Shown one piece after another: positions 36,853 through 46,050 of a stretch of 64,000 nt of DNA. Below the pieces are notes generated by a model. It made no database searches and was not told the origin of the DNA. It worked only from the letters and a program-made list of their open reading frames with translations. Made by a program: the position numbers and the translations under genes. This DNA comes from CAVYTF01 sp963708205 (lineage in GTDB: Bacteria > Bacteroidota > Bacteroidia > Chitinophagales > Chitinophagaceae). How positions within the stretch are numbered: the first letter of the stretch is position 1; each line of letters opens with the position of its first letter. The stretch is taken from the NCBI GenBank assembly GCA_963708205.1, contig OY970196.1, positions 1,116,001 to 1,180,000 of the forward strand, in the 5' to 3' direction.

Positions 36853-39069
36853 TTATTTCACTAATACCATCTGCTTTGTGCTGATTATTTTTCCATCAAC
36901 AATTAAGGAATATTGATAAATACCTGAGGACAATTCATTGGCTTTTATGTTAATTATTCCTTTACCATTGCCAGATAGTTTTTGTTGCTTTAAAACCTGA
37001 CCTGTTGAATTTGTAAAACTGATATACGCATTTCCACTGTTTAACGGTAAAAAGTAATTGATAGTTGTTATGCCGTCGAAGGGATTTGGAATATTTTGAC
37101 TTAGAGTTGCCTGCATGCCAAGATCTATGGTTTGCTCTGTTGATTTTTGATTGTCAACACAAACAGATGAAGAGCTAGTAAGTATTGATCTTAATTGATT
37201 GATCTGATTTTGCAGATTATCAATTTCACTTTGTTGTGATTTGTTTTGGTCTTGTAAAGAATCATTTTTTACTGATAATTGCTGCACAGCTTTTACAAGT
37301 GAAGGCACAAAATCTGCATAATCCAATGAGTAGTTGTCTTTATCGCTTTGAGGATGATTGACCCCATCAAAATCATAGTCTGTTTGTTGCGCTGCTTTTT
37401 CTACATCCTGTGCAATGAAACCTGTGCGAATCTTTTTCTCATTCTTATCATACTCGCTTGCCATGCTGTTTATCATACTATCCTTTATACCTAAAAATTT
37501 ATCAAATTTTCGTAATTCTACAGTATAGGTAACAGGTTGAAGTTTATTAATGAACAGCAGCCCCGGAACGTTTCCTTTTATATTCGTTTTGAACCTTCCA
37601 TCGCTAAAAGTGCTCCAGCCAACTTGCCCACCTATAGAAGTTACACTTGAATTACCTACTACTACCTTATTAGAAGCATTTACTTTAGCATTATATCCAA
37701 GAGCCATTTCATTGATGAAGCCGTCAGTTGTTACATCTGCCCCCCATCCTAAAACCGTAATATTTGAACCGGTTGAATTTGTAATAAGTGTATTTCCACC
37801 GACGGCGGTATTTCTGGTTCCCGTTGTATTCGACGACTGCGCATAATCCCCGTTCGCTGTATTACTACTCCCAGTTGTATTCGAATAAAGAGCCCTATTA
37901 CCATCGGCTGTATTGAAATATCCACTTGTGTTGGAATAAAGCGCTTGATAACCGTTGCCCATATTCCACTCTCCCGTATTAGAATAAAGTGCTTGGTAAC
38001 CGGTGGCTGTATTTTCGTCTCCTGTTGAATTGGAATATAGTGCCTGATAACCAATGGCGGTATTTTCGGGTCCTGTTGTATTAGAGTACAATGCCTTACT
38101 GCCAATTGCAGTATTCGCATAGTTACTAGAAGAATTTACAACTTGATTATATAAAGCAGAATCACCTACTGCCACCAGATTATGTCCTGTTATGTTGTTA
38201 TATAAAGCACTCACTCCAATACCAACATTGGAATATCCGTTGGTGTTTGAATAAAGAGATTGCGAGCCATTTGCAGTATTATTATTGCCGGCATTGTTGG
38301 CAAAAAGTGTGTATGCACCATTTCCAGTATTATCATTTCCTGTTGAATTGCTAAAAAGCGCATCTATTCCATTTGCAGTATTGCGACCTCCTATAACATT
38401 ATTAAGAAGTGCCTGTGCTCCACTCGCACTATTACCGAAGCCAGTGGAATTGTTTGACAGAGACAGAGCTCCGGTTGCAGTATTATAATTTCCTGAAGTA
38501 TTATTAATTCCTGACGCATTTCCTGTAAATAAATTATAGTTCGAAGCATCACTGTTAAAAACAGTAGTGCCATTTGCTGCAATAACACTTCCGCTTTTAA
38601 GATCAATATTTCCGCTTAAGTAAACGCTTCCGCCTAAATATAAATCTCTCCATAGATTACTATAAGAGCCGAGATCGTTTGAATTATTATTGCCGGGCAG
38701 CAAGTCTGTATTTATTGCTGTTGGTGCAGAAAGATTAGATAAAGATTTATTCACACCTTTTGGCGAAACAGCAGTCCATGCTGTTCCGCTGTAGTAATAA
38801 AAACCAAGTGTATTGTTGGTTTGATAAATCATCAATCCTGTTGCAGGGGAAGCAATTGCATCTCTTTGATTTTTTGTCATTCTCGGTACAAGCATGCCTT
38901 GTGTTGTTGAAGTAATGTCAAGTGCTGCTGATGTATTAGGAGTAGTAGTTCCAATGCCTGCTGCACCCGTTGATGGGAAAGTATTTGTTTGTGCTTTTAT
39001 TTCTTGAAATAAAAAGCAAACTGATAATATGCAAGTGAGGATAGATTTTATGTTAAGTTGTAGTTTCAT
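36853..39069 (-). CDS. NTAxG-repeat surface protein with S74 autochaperone domain and T9SS sorting domain
   Basis: 738 aa. Signal peptide ends near EIKAQ. An N-terminal module common in Bacteroidota surface fibres (AAGIGTTTPNTSAALDITST, MLVPRMTKNQRDAI, YYYSGTAW) precedes about fifteen 16-residue NTANGxxALYSNTTG repeats (about 190-455). A rhythm-breaking unit HNLVAVGDSALYNQV is present. The S74 domain begins at SDGRFKTNI (about 490), followed by a coiled coil and a T9SS sorting domain (PNPFDGITTINYF to KQMVLVK). It lies 36 nt downstream of 39106 in the same direction, so the pair is probably one transcript driven from the operator at 41508. Confidence 0.88.
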   Translation of the reverse strand: MKLQLNIKSILTCILSVCFLFQEIKAQTNTFPSTGAAGIGTTTPNTSAALDITSTTQGMLVPRMTKNQRDAIASPATGLMIYQTNNTLGFYYYSGTAWTAVSPKGVNKSLSNLSAPTAINTDLLPGNNNSNDLGSYSNLWRDLYLGGSVYLSGNIDLKSGSVIAANGTTVFNSDASNYNLFTGNASGINNTSGNYNTATGALSLSNNSTGFGNSASGAQALLNNVIGGRNTANGIDALFSNSTGNDNTGNGAYTLFANNAGNNNTANGSQSLYSNTNGYSNVGIGVSALYNNITGHNLVAVGDSALYNQVVNSSSNYANTAIGSKALYSNTTGPENTAIGYQALYSNSTGDENTATGYQALYSNTGEWNMGNGYQALYSNTSGYFNTADGNRALYSNTTGSSNTANGDYAQSSNTTGTRNTAVGGNTLITNSTGSNITVLGWGADVTTDGFINEMALGYNAKVNASNKVVVGNSSVTSIGGQVGWSTFSDGRFKTNIKGNVPGLLFINKLQPVTYTVELRKFDKFLGIKDSMINSMASEYDKNEKKIRTGFIAQDVEKAAQQTDYDFDGVNHPQSDKDNYSLDYADFVPSLVKAVQQLSVKNDSLQDQNKSQQSEIDNLQNQINQLRSILTSSSSVCVDNQKSTEQTIDLGMQATLSQNIPNPFDGITTINYFLPLNSGNAYISFTNSTGQVLKQQKLSGNGKGIINIKANELSSGIYQYSLIVDGKIISTKQMVLVK

Positions 39070-39105
39070 AAAAAATTTGTTTATAGCTTAATTCATACAA
39101 AGAAG

Positions 39106-41463
39106 TTATTTCACTAAAATCATGTGCTTGATATCAATTAATCTTCCGTCAATCAATAAAGAATAAGTGTATGATCCGTTTGAAATGGTTGAAGCATCTA
39201 CTGTCAGTGAACCTTTTCCAGCGCCTGAAACAGTTATTGCTTTTAAAGTATGTCCGGAGTTGTCTCTGATGAGTATTTGTCCTGAAGAATATTGCTGAGG
39301 CAATGTATAATTTATTATGGTGGCACTTTTAAAAGGATTGGGAATATTTTGTTCGAGAGATGCGGAAGACATTATAGTTGAAGATGATGAAACTGAAATA
39401 CCAGCTTTGCCTGCGAGCAACTCTACAGTATTTTTCAATTCATTAATTTGTGATTGCATTAAACTTACAACCGCTTTCAGAGAATCATTTTGTATTGATA
39501 ATTCCTGTTCACCTTTTACCAATGGAACAACAAAATCACTATATCTTAATCCATATAAATCTTTGCTATTTTTCGCAGCATCTACACCACTGAAATCATA
39601 GTTTAAACTCTTAGCAGCTTTCTCTACATCCTGTGCAATAAATCCTGTGTAAACGATTTGTTCTTTTACCTTTCTTGCTCCGAGTTCATCTTGTGAAGGC
39701 TGAATTGCTTTTCCATCTTTATCTTTTATCTGGGGTCTTTGTATGATTTTATCTGCGGCATCCAAATCAAGATTATAAGTAATAGGCTGAAGCATGTTGA
39801 TAAATGTAAGACCTGGTACATTTTGTTTTATATTCTTTTTCACTCTTCCGTCAGAAATATTGCTCCAGCCAACATAACCGCCAATACTTGTTACACTACT
39901 ATTGCCAATACGTACCTGGTTGCTGGCAGTGCCCGAGGTATTGGCTCCTATTATTGTCGTATTAGAATAATTTCCATTGTTAACATCAGCAACAAATCCT
40001 ACAGCGGTATTATCTGAACCTGATAAATTAGAATAAAGAGCTGACATTCCATTTGCACAATTGTCATTGCCTGTACGATTGGAATAAATAGCTTGAAAAC
40101 CATTGCCAGTATTTCTGGTGCCTGTTGTATTTAAAGCGAGCGCATCATCACCATTAGCTGTATTGTAATCTCCTTCAGTATTTGAGTAAAGCGCTAAGTT
40201 ACCATTGGCTGTATTGTCTGATCCTATTGTATTGTTGTAAAGCGCCAAGTTACCATTGGCTGTATTGTCGAAGCCGATTGTATTGGAATAAAGTGCCTTA
40301 CTTCCTACTGCAGTATTTTCATAGGAGCCATCAGACTCTATGACCTGATTAAATAAGGCGGAATCACCAACTGCCACCAGATTGTTGCCCTGAGTATTTT
40401 TATATAAAGCATTTGTACCAATTGCAATATTTGAATATCCTGTAGTATTGGAATAAAGTGCCTGAAAACCGTTGGCAGTATTGTTATTGCCGGTATTATT
40501 TGAAAATAGAGAATAGTTACCATCGGCTGCATTGTTATTGCCTGTTGTATTGGTGAACAGAGCATCTAATCCATTTGCATTGTTATTATTTCCTGTTGTA
40601 TTTGCATTAAGGGATTGAAAACCATTGGCTGTATTATTATTTCCTGTTGTATTATCTTTAAGCGCATTCATTCCTGTCGCTGTATTATCGCCTCCTGTAG
40701 TATTTGCATTAAGCGCCTCAAAACCATTGGCTGTATTATTAACTCCTGATGTATTAAAATAAAGTGAAAGGGAACCATTGGTTGTATTGTTGCTCCCTGT
40801 TGTATTGGAAAAAAGGGACTCAGAGCCGTTGGCTGTATTATTGCCTCCCGTAGTATTGGAATAAAGTGCTATGTAACCATTAGCAGTATTGTTTACTCCG
40901 TATATATTGGAATAAAGTGCTTGGGTGCCGTTGGCGGTATTGTAATTTCCTCCTGTGTTGGCGTAAAGTGCCCAGAAACCGTTCGCAGTATTAGAGAATC
41001 CGGATGTATTTAAATAAAGTGCCTGATAACCGTTGGCAATATTTTGCCCTCCTGTTGTATTTGAAAAAAGTGCCTGGTAACCATTGGCAGTATTGTCATA
41101 GCCGTTAGTATTGGAAGCAAGTGAACTAATTCCAGTTGCCGTATTGAATTGTCCCGTATTAGAACTTCCTGAACCGCTTCCAATAAAAAGACTGCTGTAC
41201 GTCGCATCATTTTTAAAGACTATACTTCCATCTATTATTAAACTGCTCGTGTCGCTTAAATTAATATTTCCTTTCAAATACAAATCCTTCCATGCCTTAT
41301 CGGAACTTCCTAAATTCGTTTTACCTGTTTTTTGTGGCAACAGGTTTACATTTACCATAGTTGGTGATGTAAGATTTGAAAGCTGATTATTCGCCTGTGC
41401 ATTTGCAAATTGGCAAATAAACAGCAAAGTAGAGGTAATAATACTAAGTTGATTTTTTTTCAT
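39106..41463 (-). CDS. NTAxG-repeat surface protein with S74 autochaperone domain and T9SS sorting domain
   Basis: 785 aa. Signal peptide ends near ANAQ. About twenty-six 16-residue repeats (NTANGxxALYSNTTGxN) span about 100-510, with the unit NNLVAVGDSALFNQV breaking the rhythm. The S74 domain starts at SDGRVKKNI. Its insert (YNLDLDAADKIIQRP, DELGARKVKEQIVYTGF) ends with FIAQDVEKAAKSL. A coiled coil and a T9SS sorting domain (PNPFKSATIINYTL to KHMILVK) follow. It is the first of two surface proteins behind the regulator at 41565, with an inverted repeat 45 nt upstream. Confidence 0.88.
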   Translation of the reverse strand: MKKNQLSIITSTLLFICQFANAQANNQLSNLTSPTMVNVNLLPQKTGKTNLGSSDKAWKDLYLKGNINLSDTSSLIIDGSIVFKNDATYSSLFIGSGSGSSNTGQFNTATGISSLASNTNGYDNTANGYQALFSNTTGGQNIANGYQALYLNTSGFSNTANGFWALYANTGGNYNTANGTQALYSNIYGVNNTANGYIALYSNTTGGNNTANGSESLFSNTTGSNNTTNGSLSLYFNTSGVNNTANGFEALNANTTGGDNTATGMNALKDNTTGNNNTANGFQSLNANTTGNNNNANGLDALFTNTTGNNNAADGNYSLFSNNTGNNNTANGFQALYSNTTGYSNIAIGTNALYKNTQGNNLVAVGDSALFNQVIESDGSYENTAVGSKALYSNTIGFDNTANGNLALYNNTIGSDNTANGNLALYSNTEGDYNTANGDDALALNTTGTRNTGNGFQAIYSNRTGNDNCANGMSALYSNLSGSDNTAVGFVADVNNGNYSNTTIIGANTSGTASNQVRIGNSSVTSIGGYVGWSNISDGRVKKNIKQNVPGLTFINMLQPITYNLDLDAADKIIQRPQIKDKDGKAIQPSQDELGARKVKEQIVYTGFIAQDVEKAAKSLNYDFSGVDAAKNSKDLYGLRYSDFVVPLVKGEQELSIQNDSLKAVVSLMQSQINELKNTVELLAGKAGISVSSSSTIMSSASLEQNIPNPFKSATIINYTLPQQYSSGQILIRDNSGHTLKAITVSGAGKGSLTVDASTISNGSYTYSLLIDGRLIDIKHMILVK

Positions 41464-41507
41464 AAAAAAATTTAGAAGCCAAAAATAGATTTGCGAAAAG
41501 ACGAAGT

Positions 41508-41529
41508 CAATAGCTACAATGGGCTATTG
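41508..41529. promoter_or_regulatory. Inverted repeat, putative operator of cassette 3 (surface-protein genes)
   Basis: Perfect CAATAGC, 8-nt spacer, GCTATTG, 45 nt upstream of the ATG of 39106-41463. The same 7-bp arms and spacer length recur at 42233-42254, while the spacer sequence differs, which is the signature of a dimeric protein site. Confidence 0.6.
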
Positions 41530-41564
41530 CAGATAAGAAGTAAAGTTGATAAGAGATGAAATAT

Positions 41565-42200
41565 TTATTGAACGATTCTTTTTTGCAGTGCTGTTGAGAC
41601 AGCTTCTGAAACGCTGTGCACATGCAGCTTCTGGTAAATATTTTTGATGTGGTTGTTTACAGTAAAAATAGATATGTGGAGTTCGGGTGCAATCATTTTA
41701 TGGCTTAAGCCTTTTACCAGCAGGCGAAGTATTTCAAGCTCACGTTCGGATAAATTAAAATCTTCTTCAGGTAAGGAAGATTTGCGTTGGAATAATTCCA
41801 AGATTCGCCGGGCAATTGTAGCAGTCATCGGCGCTCCCCCATTTACCACCTCATAAATTCCTTCTATCAATTTTTCAGGAGGTGTTTTTTTAAGAATGTA
41901 ACCATCTGCACCCGCGAGAATGCTGTTGAATACCTTTTCATCATCTTCAAAAACAGTCTGCATAATAACATATGTATCTGGAAAATGTTTTTTAATAAGT
42001 TTAACGCCATCAATACCGTTTACTTTTGGCATATCAATATCCATCAGCACAACATCAGGCACATTTACTAAAAGATGCTCAACGAGATTTTCACAATTCT
42101 CAAAATCACCAATACATTGCATTTCTTTTTCCAGCCCTATTAACATTTTTAAAGCTTCTCTCCTGTGGTGATGGTCATCAAAAATTATAATTTTAATCAT
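41565..42200 (-). CDS. NarL/LuxR-family response regulator
   Basis: 211 aa. Acidic pair D8-D9, phospho-acceptor D54 in VVLMDIDMPK, Lys in ILKKTP. LuxR HTH at about 145-205, recognition region SIFTVNNHIKNIY. It lies 55 nt downstream of the kinase gene at 42256 and upstream of two repeat-protein genes, in the same order as the other cassettes. The receiver is most like that of 1814 (TVFEDDEKVF, AGADGYILKKT). Confidence 0.93.
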   Translation of the reverse strand: MIKIIIFDDHHHRREALKMLIGLEKEMQCIGDFENCENLVEHLLVNVPDVVLMDIDMPKVNGIDGVKLIKKHFPDTYVIMQTVFEDDEKVFNSILAGADGYILKKTPPEKLIEGIYEVVNGGAPMTATIARRILELFQRKSSLPEEDFNLSERELEILRLLVKGLSHKMIAPELHISIFTVNNHIKNIYQKLHVHSVSEAVSTALQKRIVQ

Positions 42201-42232
42201 AGAGCAAAATAATAATCATTAAAAAATAAAAC

Positions 42233-42254
42233 CAATAGCTTAAAAAGGCTATTG
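42233..42254. promoter_or_regulatory. Inverted repeat, putative operator of cassette 3 (regulator gene)
   Basis: Perfect CAATAGC, 8-nt spacer, GCTATTG in the 55-nt gap between kinase stop and regulator start. Arms are identical to those at 41508-41529. Confidence 0.6.
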
Positions 42255-42255
42255 A

Positions 42256-45200
42256 TTAATGATAAGGAAAACTTAAACATACCTCCGTACCTTTTCCCAA
42301 TTGCGATTCAATTTCTATTTTTCCTTTAAGATTTGTAGCTCTTGTTTTCATATTTACTAATCCGTTTGCAGATTTGCGCACCGCATTTTTATCAAAGCCT
42401 GTTCCATCATCTTTTACAGAAAGAATAATTAAAGGATTTTCAGACAATAAATTAATCCAAACATTTTTTGCTTGTGCATACTTAGCAATATTGTTTACTG
42501 ATTCTTTATAAATAAGATAAAAATCTTTTCGCTTTTCCATGTCAAATTTCATGGGATTAAGTTGTTCATCGAAATTGAAATGTAATGTGCAATCTTTTGC
42601 TTCAAATAATTGTATTGCATGTTCACGCATGCGGTTAATAATGTTTTCAAACCTGTCGTTACGCGTATTAATGGTCCATACAATATCATTCATTGCATCC
42701 ATCATCTCATTGGTGTCATCACTTATTTTTTTAAGCAATGCAACAGGATTTGATGAATGCGATTTTAACTGCTCCTGCGCCACTTTTGAATATATAGAAA
42801 TGGTGCTGAGTGATGAACCTATCTCATCGTGCAAATCAGTTGCGATGCGATTTCTTACTCGCTGTAATTTTAAAGCCTGTTGCAAACGGTATTGATAAAT
42901 GCTATAAATAATAAACCCTGTTGTAATAATAATTAATGTATAAAACCACCACGTTCTCCACCACGGCGGAATAATTTGTATTGAAATTATTTTTGGAGAC
43001 TTGCTCCATTGTTCATCATCATTGCTTGCCTCTACTATAAAATTGTATTTGCCAGGATTCAGGTTAGTGTAAGTAGCTTCACGAACATTTCCATTATAGA
43101 TCCAGTCTTTATCAAAACCTTTCATCATATACCTGTAATAAACATTGCCTGTTCTTCGATAATCAGCGGCAGCAAACTGAAAAGTAATTACATTCTGGCT
43201 ATAATTTAATTTGATGGTATCAGTATAAAGAATGTCTTTTGTAAGCGGCGAGTTAGGTGTTTTTAATGATATTGTTTTATTGAAGAGCCTGAAATCTGTA
43301 ATTAAAACCGGCGGGGGCTGCAATGGTTTTATTTCATCAGGATTAAAAAAATTTATGCCATTTACGCCGCCAAAAAACAAAAGACCATCTTTTGTTTTAC
43401 AATAAGAATAACGGTCAAATTCATTTCCCTGCAGCCCGTCATTTACATCAAAATTTCTGAAAGTTTTGTTTGATATATTAAACTGAGATAAACCTTTATT
43501 GGTACTCATCCAAAGGTTGCCGTTATCATCAGGCAAAATTCCATATACAACATTATTAGGCAAACCGTTGTCAACTGTATAACGAATAAATTTTCCCGTT
43601 AGTTTATTGAACCTGTTTATGCCTCCGCCATTTGTGCCTATGCATAAATATTTATCCGGTTGTAAAGGATCCTTGCAAAGCGAAAAAATATAATTGTTGC
43701 TTAAGCTGTTTGTATCACTATTTTTTTGTGCATAATATTTCCATGAAGCATTTTTTTCATCAAAACGCATCAATCCGTTTTGTGTTCCAAGCCATAAAAC
43801 GTTTCCTGCATCCGGCCAGATACATTGGAGAAAATCAAAATTATCCTTATCCTGAATTATAGGATAATCGTAGATATAAAACGCGCCGGTTTCAGTATTG
43901 TATTTTAAAAACTTTTTTTTATAACCCATCCACAATACATTATTGCTATCAAGATATAGTGGAAATGGCTGCTGGTCTCTTTCTGCTGAAGGAAGTTTAA
44001 TTTTTTTAATAAGATTTAACTTATTGTCGCAATAGATTATAGCACCTTTACCCGAGCGCCAGTAATTTCCATTTTTATCTGTCGCAATATATTCTGAGTG
44101 CTGTTGATTTTTAATTGAATCAATATTAATCACCTGCTCATTCTTTACGCTAATACGCAATGTGCTGTTTGCAATAATTTCTTCATTGTTATTTTCAGTT
44201 AACTGGTATGCTGTAAGCTGAGGAAGTATGAAATGAAAAACTTCTTTTTCAGGATTTAATTTAAGAATGCCATATCCGTATGTACCAATCCATATAACGT
44301 CATTGCGGTCTGTATAAAATGCATTAACGCCTCCCAATAATTTATTCGCTTCAATATTATTTGCAGATATATTTTCAACTTTACCTGTTGTATTTATAAG
44401 TACGGTTTTATTTTTATCTGCGATCCAGGTTCTTCCCGTCTTATCTATCATCAAACGATTTCTAATTATTTCGGGCTTGTAAATTTTTTCAGGATTAGAA
44501 AAGTTACTGCCGGAAAATTTATAAACGCCGGTTTTGTTTTCCATAAACCAGTCACTTGCAAATTGATTTTTAAAAAGTAAAGGCATGCCTTCTAATTCAG
44601 CAGAACATTTAAGTTTCTGAATAAACTTATAAGAATTATTATTGTATATGATCTGGTAAATACCATTATCAGTTGAAGCAAAAATATTATTTCCATCTAC
44701 ATAAAGTCTTGGTGCACTAATAGATCTTTTATTCTCTTGAGGTTGATTTATAAGTGCAATATGCGTAAACTGTAATTGATGATTTGAAAAAAAATTCGGC
44801 ATGTTTCCATCATCCTTGTATTGTGTATTTTTATTGGGGATGGAAAGGCGATCTATTCCTTTATCTGTCGCTATCCAAAATGCACCTGTTTTATCTTCAT
44901 TTATTGATACGATAACATTACTCGCCAGGCTGTTTTCATTGTTATGTGTAAGATGAATAAATACAAGATGTTGCCTGTCGAAAATATCAATGCCGCTGTG
45001 TTGCGTGCCTATCCATAATCTTTGTTTCGAATCTTCATATAAGCAATTGATCTCATTATCGGCAAGCGAAGTGGTATCAAAAGGATTATGATGATAAACT
45101 GTAAACTTATAACCATCATACCTGTTTAATCCATCGTTGGTAGCAAACCACATAAAACCCATTTTATCCTGTATAATGCTACTCACAAACCCTTGCGAAA

Positions 45201-45315
45201 GACCATCGTTAATCGTTAGTTTTTCAAATGGAAGGGATATAGTTGGCTGAACTTGCGCATCAAGAAATGCTATTTGTGTAAAGAAGATTACAGCAACAAA
45301 TGCAATTGTTTTCAT
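42256..45315 (-). CDS. Two-component sensor histidine kinase (Reg_prop / Y_Y_Y / HisKA_3)
   Basis: 1019 aa. Signal peptide (FVAVIFFTQIAFLDAQ), then a full periplasmic propeller (FMWFATNDGLNRYDGY, LWIGTQHSGIDIF, FWIATDKGIDRL, LWLGTQNGLMRF, LWMSTNKGLSQF). A Y_Y_Y domain spans about 705-770, a membrane helix about 780-800, and HisKA_3 has phospho-acceptor H829 in DLHDEIGSSL. The HATPase has ESVNNIAKYA, DDGTGFD and NGLVNMKTRA. Paired with the regulator at 41565. Only a degenerate half-site of the cassette-3 motif (AATAGC, 45387-45392) is visible upstream. Confidence 0.95.
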   Translation of the reverse strand: MKTIAFVAVIFFTQIAFLDAQVQPTISLPFEKLTINDGLSQGFVSSIIQDKMGFMWFATNDGLNRYDGYKFTVYHHNPFDTTSLADNEINCLYEDSKQRLWIGTQHSGIDIFDRQHLVFIHLTHNNENSLASNVIVSINEDKTGAFWIATDKGIDRLSIPNKNTQYKDDGNMPNFFSNHQLQFTHIALINQPQENKRSISAPRLYVDGNNIFASTDNGIYQIIYNNNSYKFIQKLKCSAELEGMPLLFKNQFASDWFMENKTGVYKFSGSNFSNPEKIYKPEIIRNRLMIDKTGRTWIADKNKTVLINTTGKVENISANNIEANKLLGGVNAFYTDRNDVIWIGTYGYGILKLNPEKEVFHFILPQLTAYQLTENNNEEIIANSTLRISVKNEQVINIDSIKNQQHSEYIATDKNGNYWRSGKGAIIYCDNKLNLIKKIKLPSAERDQQPFPLYLDSNNVLWMGYKKKFLKYNTETGAFYIYDYPIIQDKDNFDFLQCIWPDAGNVLWLGTQNGLMRFDEKNASWKYYAQKNSDTNSLSNNYIFSLCKDPLQPDKYLCIGTNGGGINRFNKLTGKFIRYTVDNGLPNNVVYGILPDDNGNLWMSTNKGLSQFNISNKTFRNFDVNDGLQGNEFDRYSYCKTKDGLLFFGGVNGINFFNPDEIKPLQPPPVLITDFRLFNKTISLKTPNSPLTKDILYTDTIKLNYSQNVITFQFAAADYRRTGNVYYRYMMKGFDKDWIYNGNVREATYTNLNPGKYNFIVEASNDDEQWSKSPKIISIQIIPPWWRTWWFYTLIIITTGFIIYSIYQYRLQQALKLQRVRNRIATDLHDEIGSSLSTISIYSKVAQEQLKSHSSNPVALLKKISDDTNEMMDAMNDIVWTINTRNDRFENIINRMREHAIQLFEAKDCTLHFNFDEQLNPMKFDMEKRKDFYLIYKESVNNIAKYAQAKNVWINLLSENPLIILSVKDDGTGFDKNAVRKSANGLVNMKTRATNLKGKIEIESQLGKGTEVCLSFPYH

Positions 45316-45568
45316 TAAGAATTGATCTTAAAAATACAATCGTTTAATCAAAGTTATTTATAAATTTTGCAGATAAGGAAGGAAATAATAGCCTAAAGTT
45401 TGTGAAGGAATACCTGAACAAGCGACCCTCACTTCATTTTCGACCCCAAAACATACTCACCCTTAGTTAAATAGCTAATAATTTCTACTGTTGATAAAAT
45501 ATGTGCAAATTTTTGTTTACCAATACAAACTTACTTCTCGATAGATAATTCAGTTCTAATTTTTGTTA

Positions 45569-45787
45569 TTATTCATCATGATTATTTTCTATCTTAATAT
45601 GAATAGCAGCGTGAAAAACGTTACCCAGGTCTGTACCTTCTTTACTTACCTCCATTACAGTGCTGCTACCACCTAATTTTTGCTGTAAAGCCATCATTTG
45701 TGCTATATCCTGTTTATCCTGTGCAGTAAGCTGGTCTGGCGATTTGCCCTGGATAGATTGTATTCTTTGCGCCCAGTCTTTGTGTAC
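45569..45787 (-). pseudogene. C-terminal fragment of an unrecognised protein
   Basis: Coding-like text (DWAQRIQSIQGKSPDQLTAQ, KQDIAQMMALQQKLGGS, SKEGTDLGNVFHAAIHIKIE) ends in a stop at 45569. Upstream of about 45787 the same frame runs antisense through a kinase relic, so the true N-terminal part is missing. Family not recognised; a deletion or rearrangement joined it head-on to the kinase fragment. Confidence 0.55.
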
Positions 45788-45788
45788 A

Positions 45789-46050
45789 TAATCATTCAGG
45801 AGTTTGCAAACAATATAATCAAACATGCGCAGGCAAAAAATGCGATTGTGCAATTAATTGCAAAGACAATTTATTGTATGTTACTGTTGAAGATGATGGA
45901 AAAGGATTTGACGCAAAAACGCTCAATCAAGTTACAGGAATCGGGTATAAAAATATAAAGAGCAGAGTCGATTTTTTAAAAGGTAAACTTGATATTCGCT
46001 CACAACCATCAAATGGAACATCTGTTTATATTGAAATTCCCTTGTTATGA
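45789..46050 (+). pseudogene. Histidine kinase C-terminal relic (HATPase domain only, frameshifted)
   Basis: The first frame gives IIQEFANNIIKHAQAKNAIV (HATPase N-box). After a frameshift near 45855 the next gives VTVEDDGKGFDAKTL, TGIGYKNIKSRVDFL and SNGTSVYIEIPLL to the stop at 46048-46050. The sensor, membrane and dimerisation parts are gone. The stop overlaps the ATG of the next gene in ATGA, showing the original kinase/regulator coupling. Confidence 0.85.
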
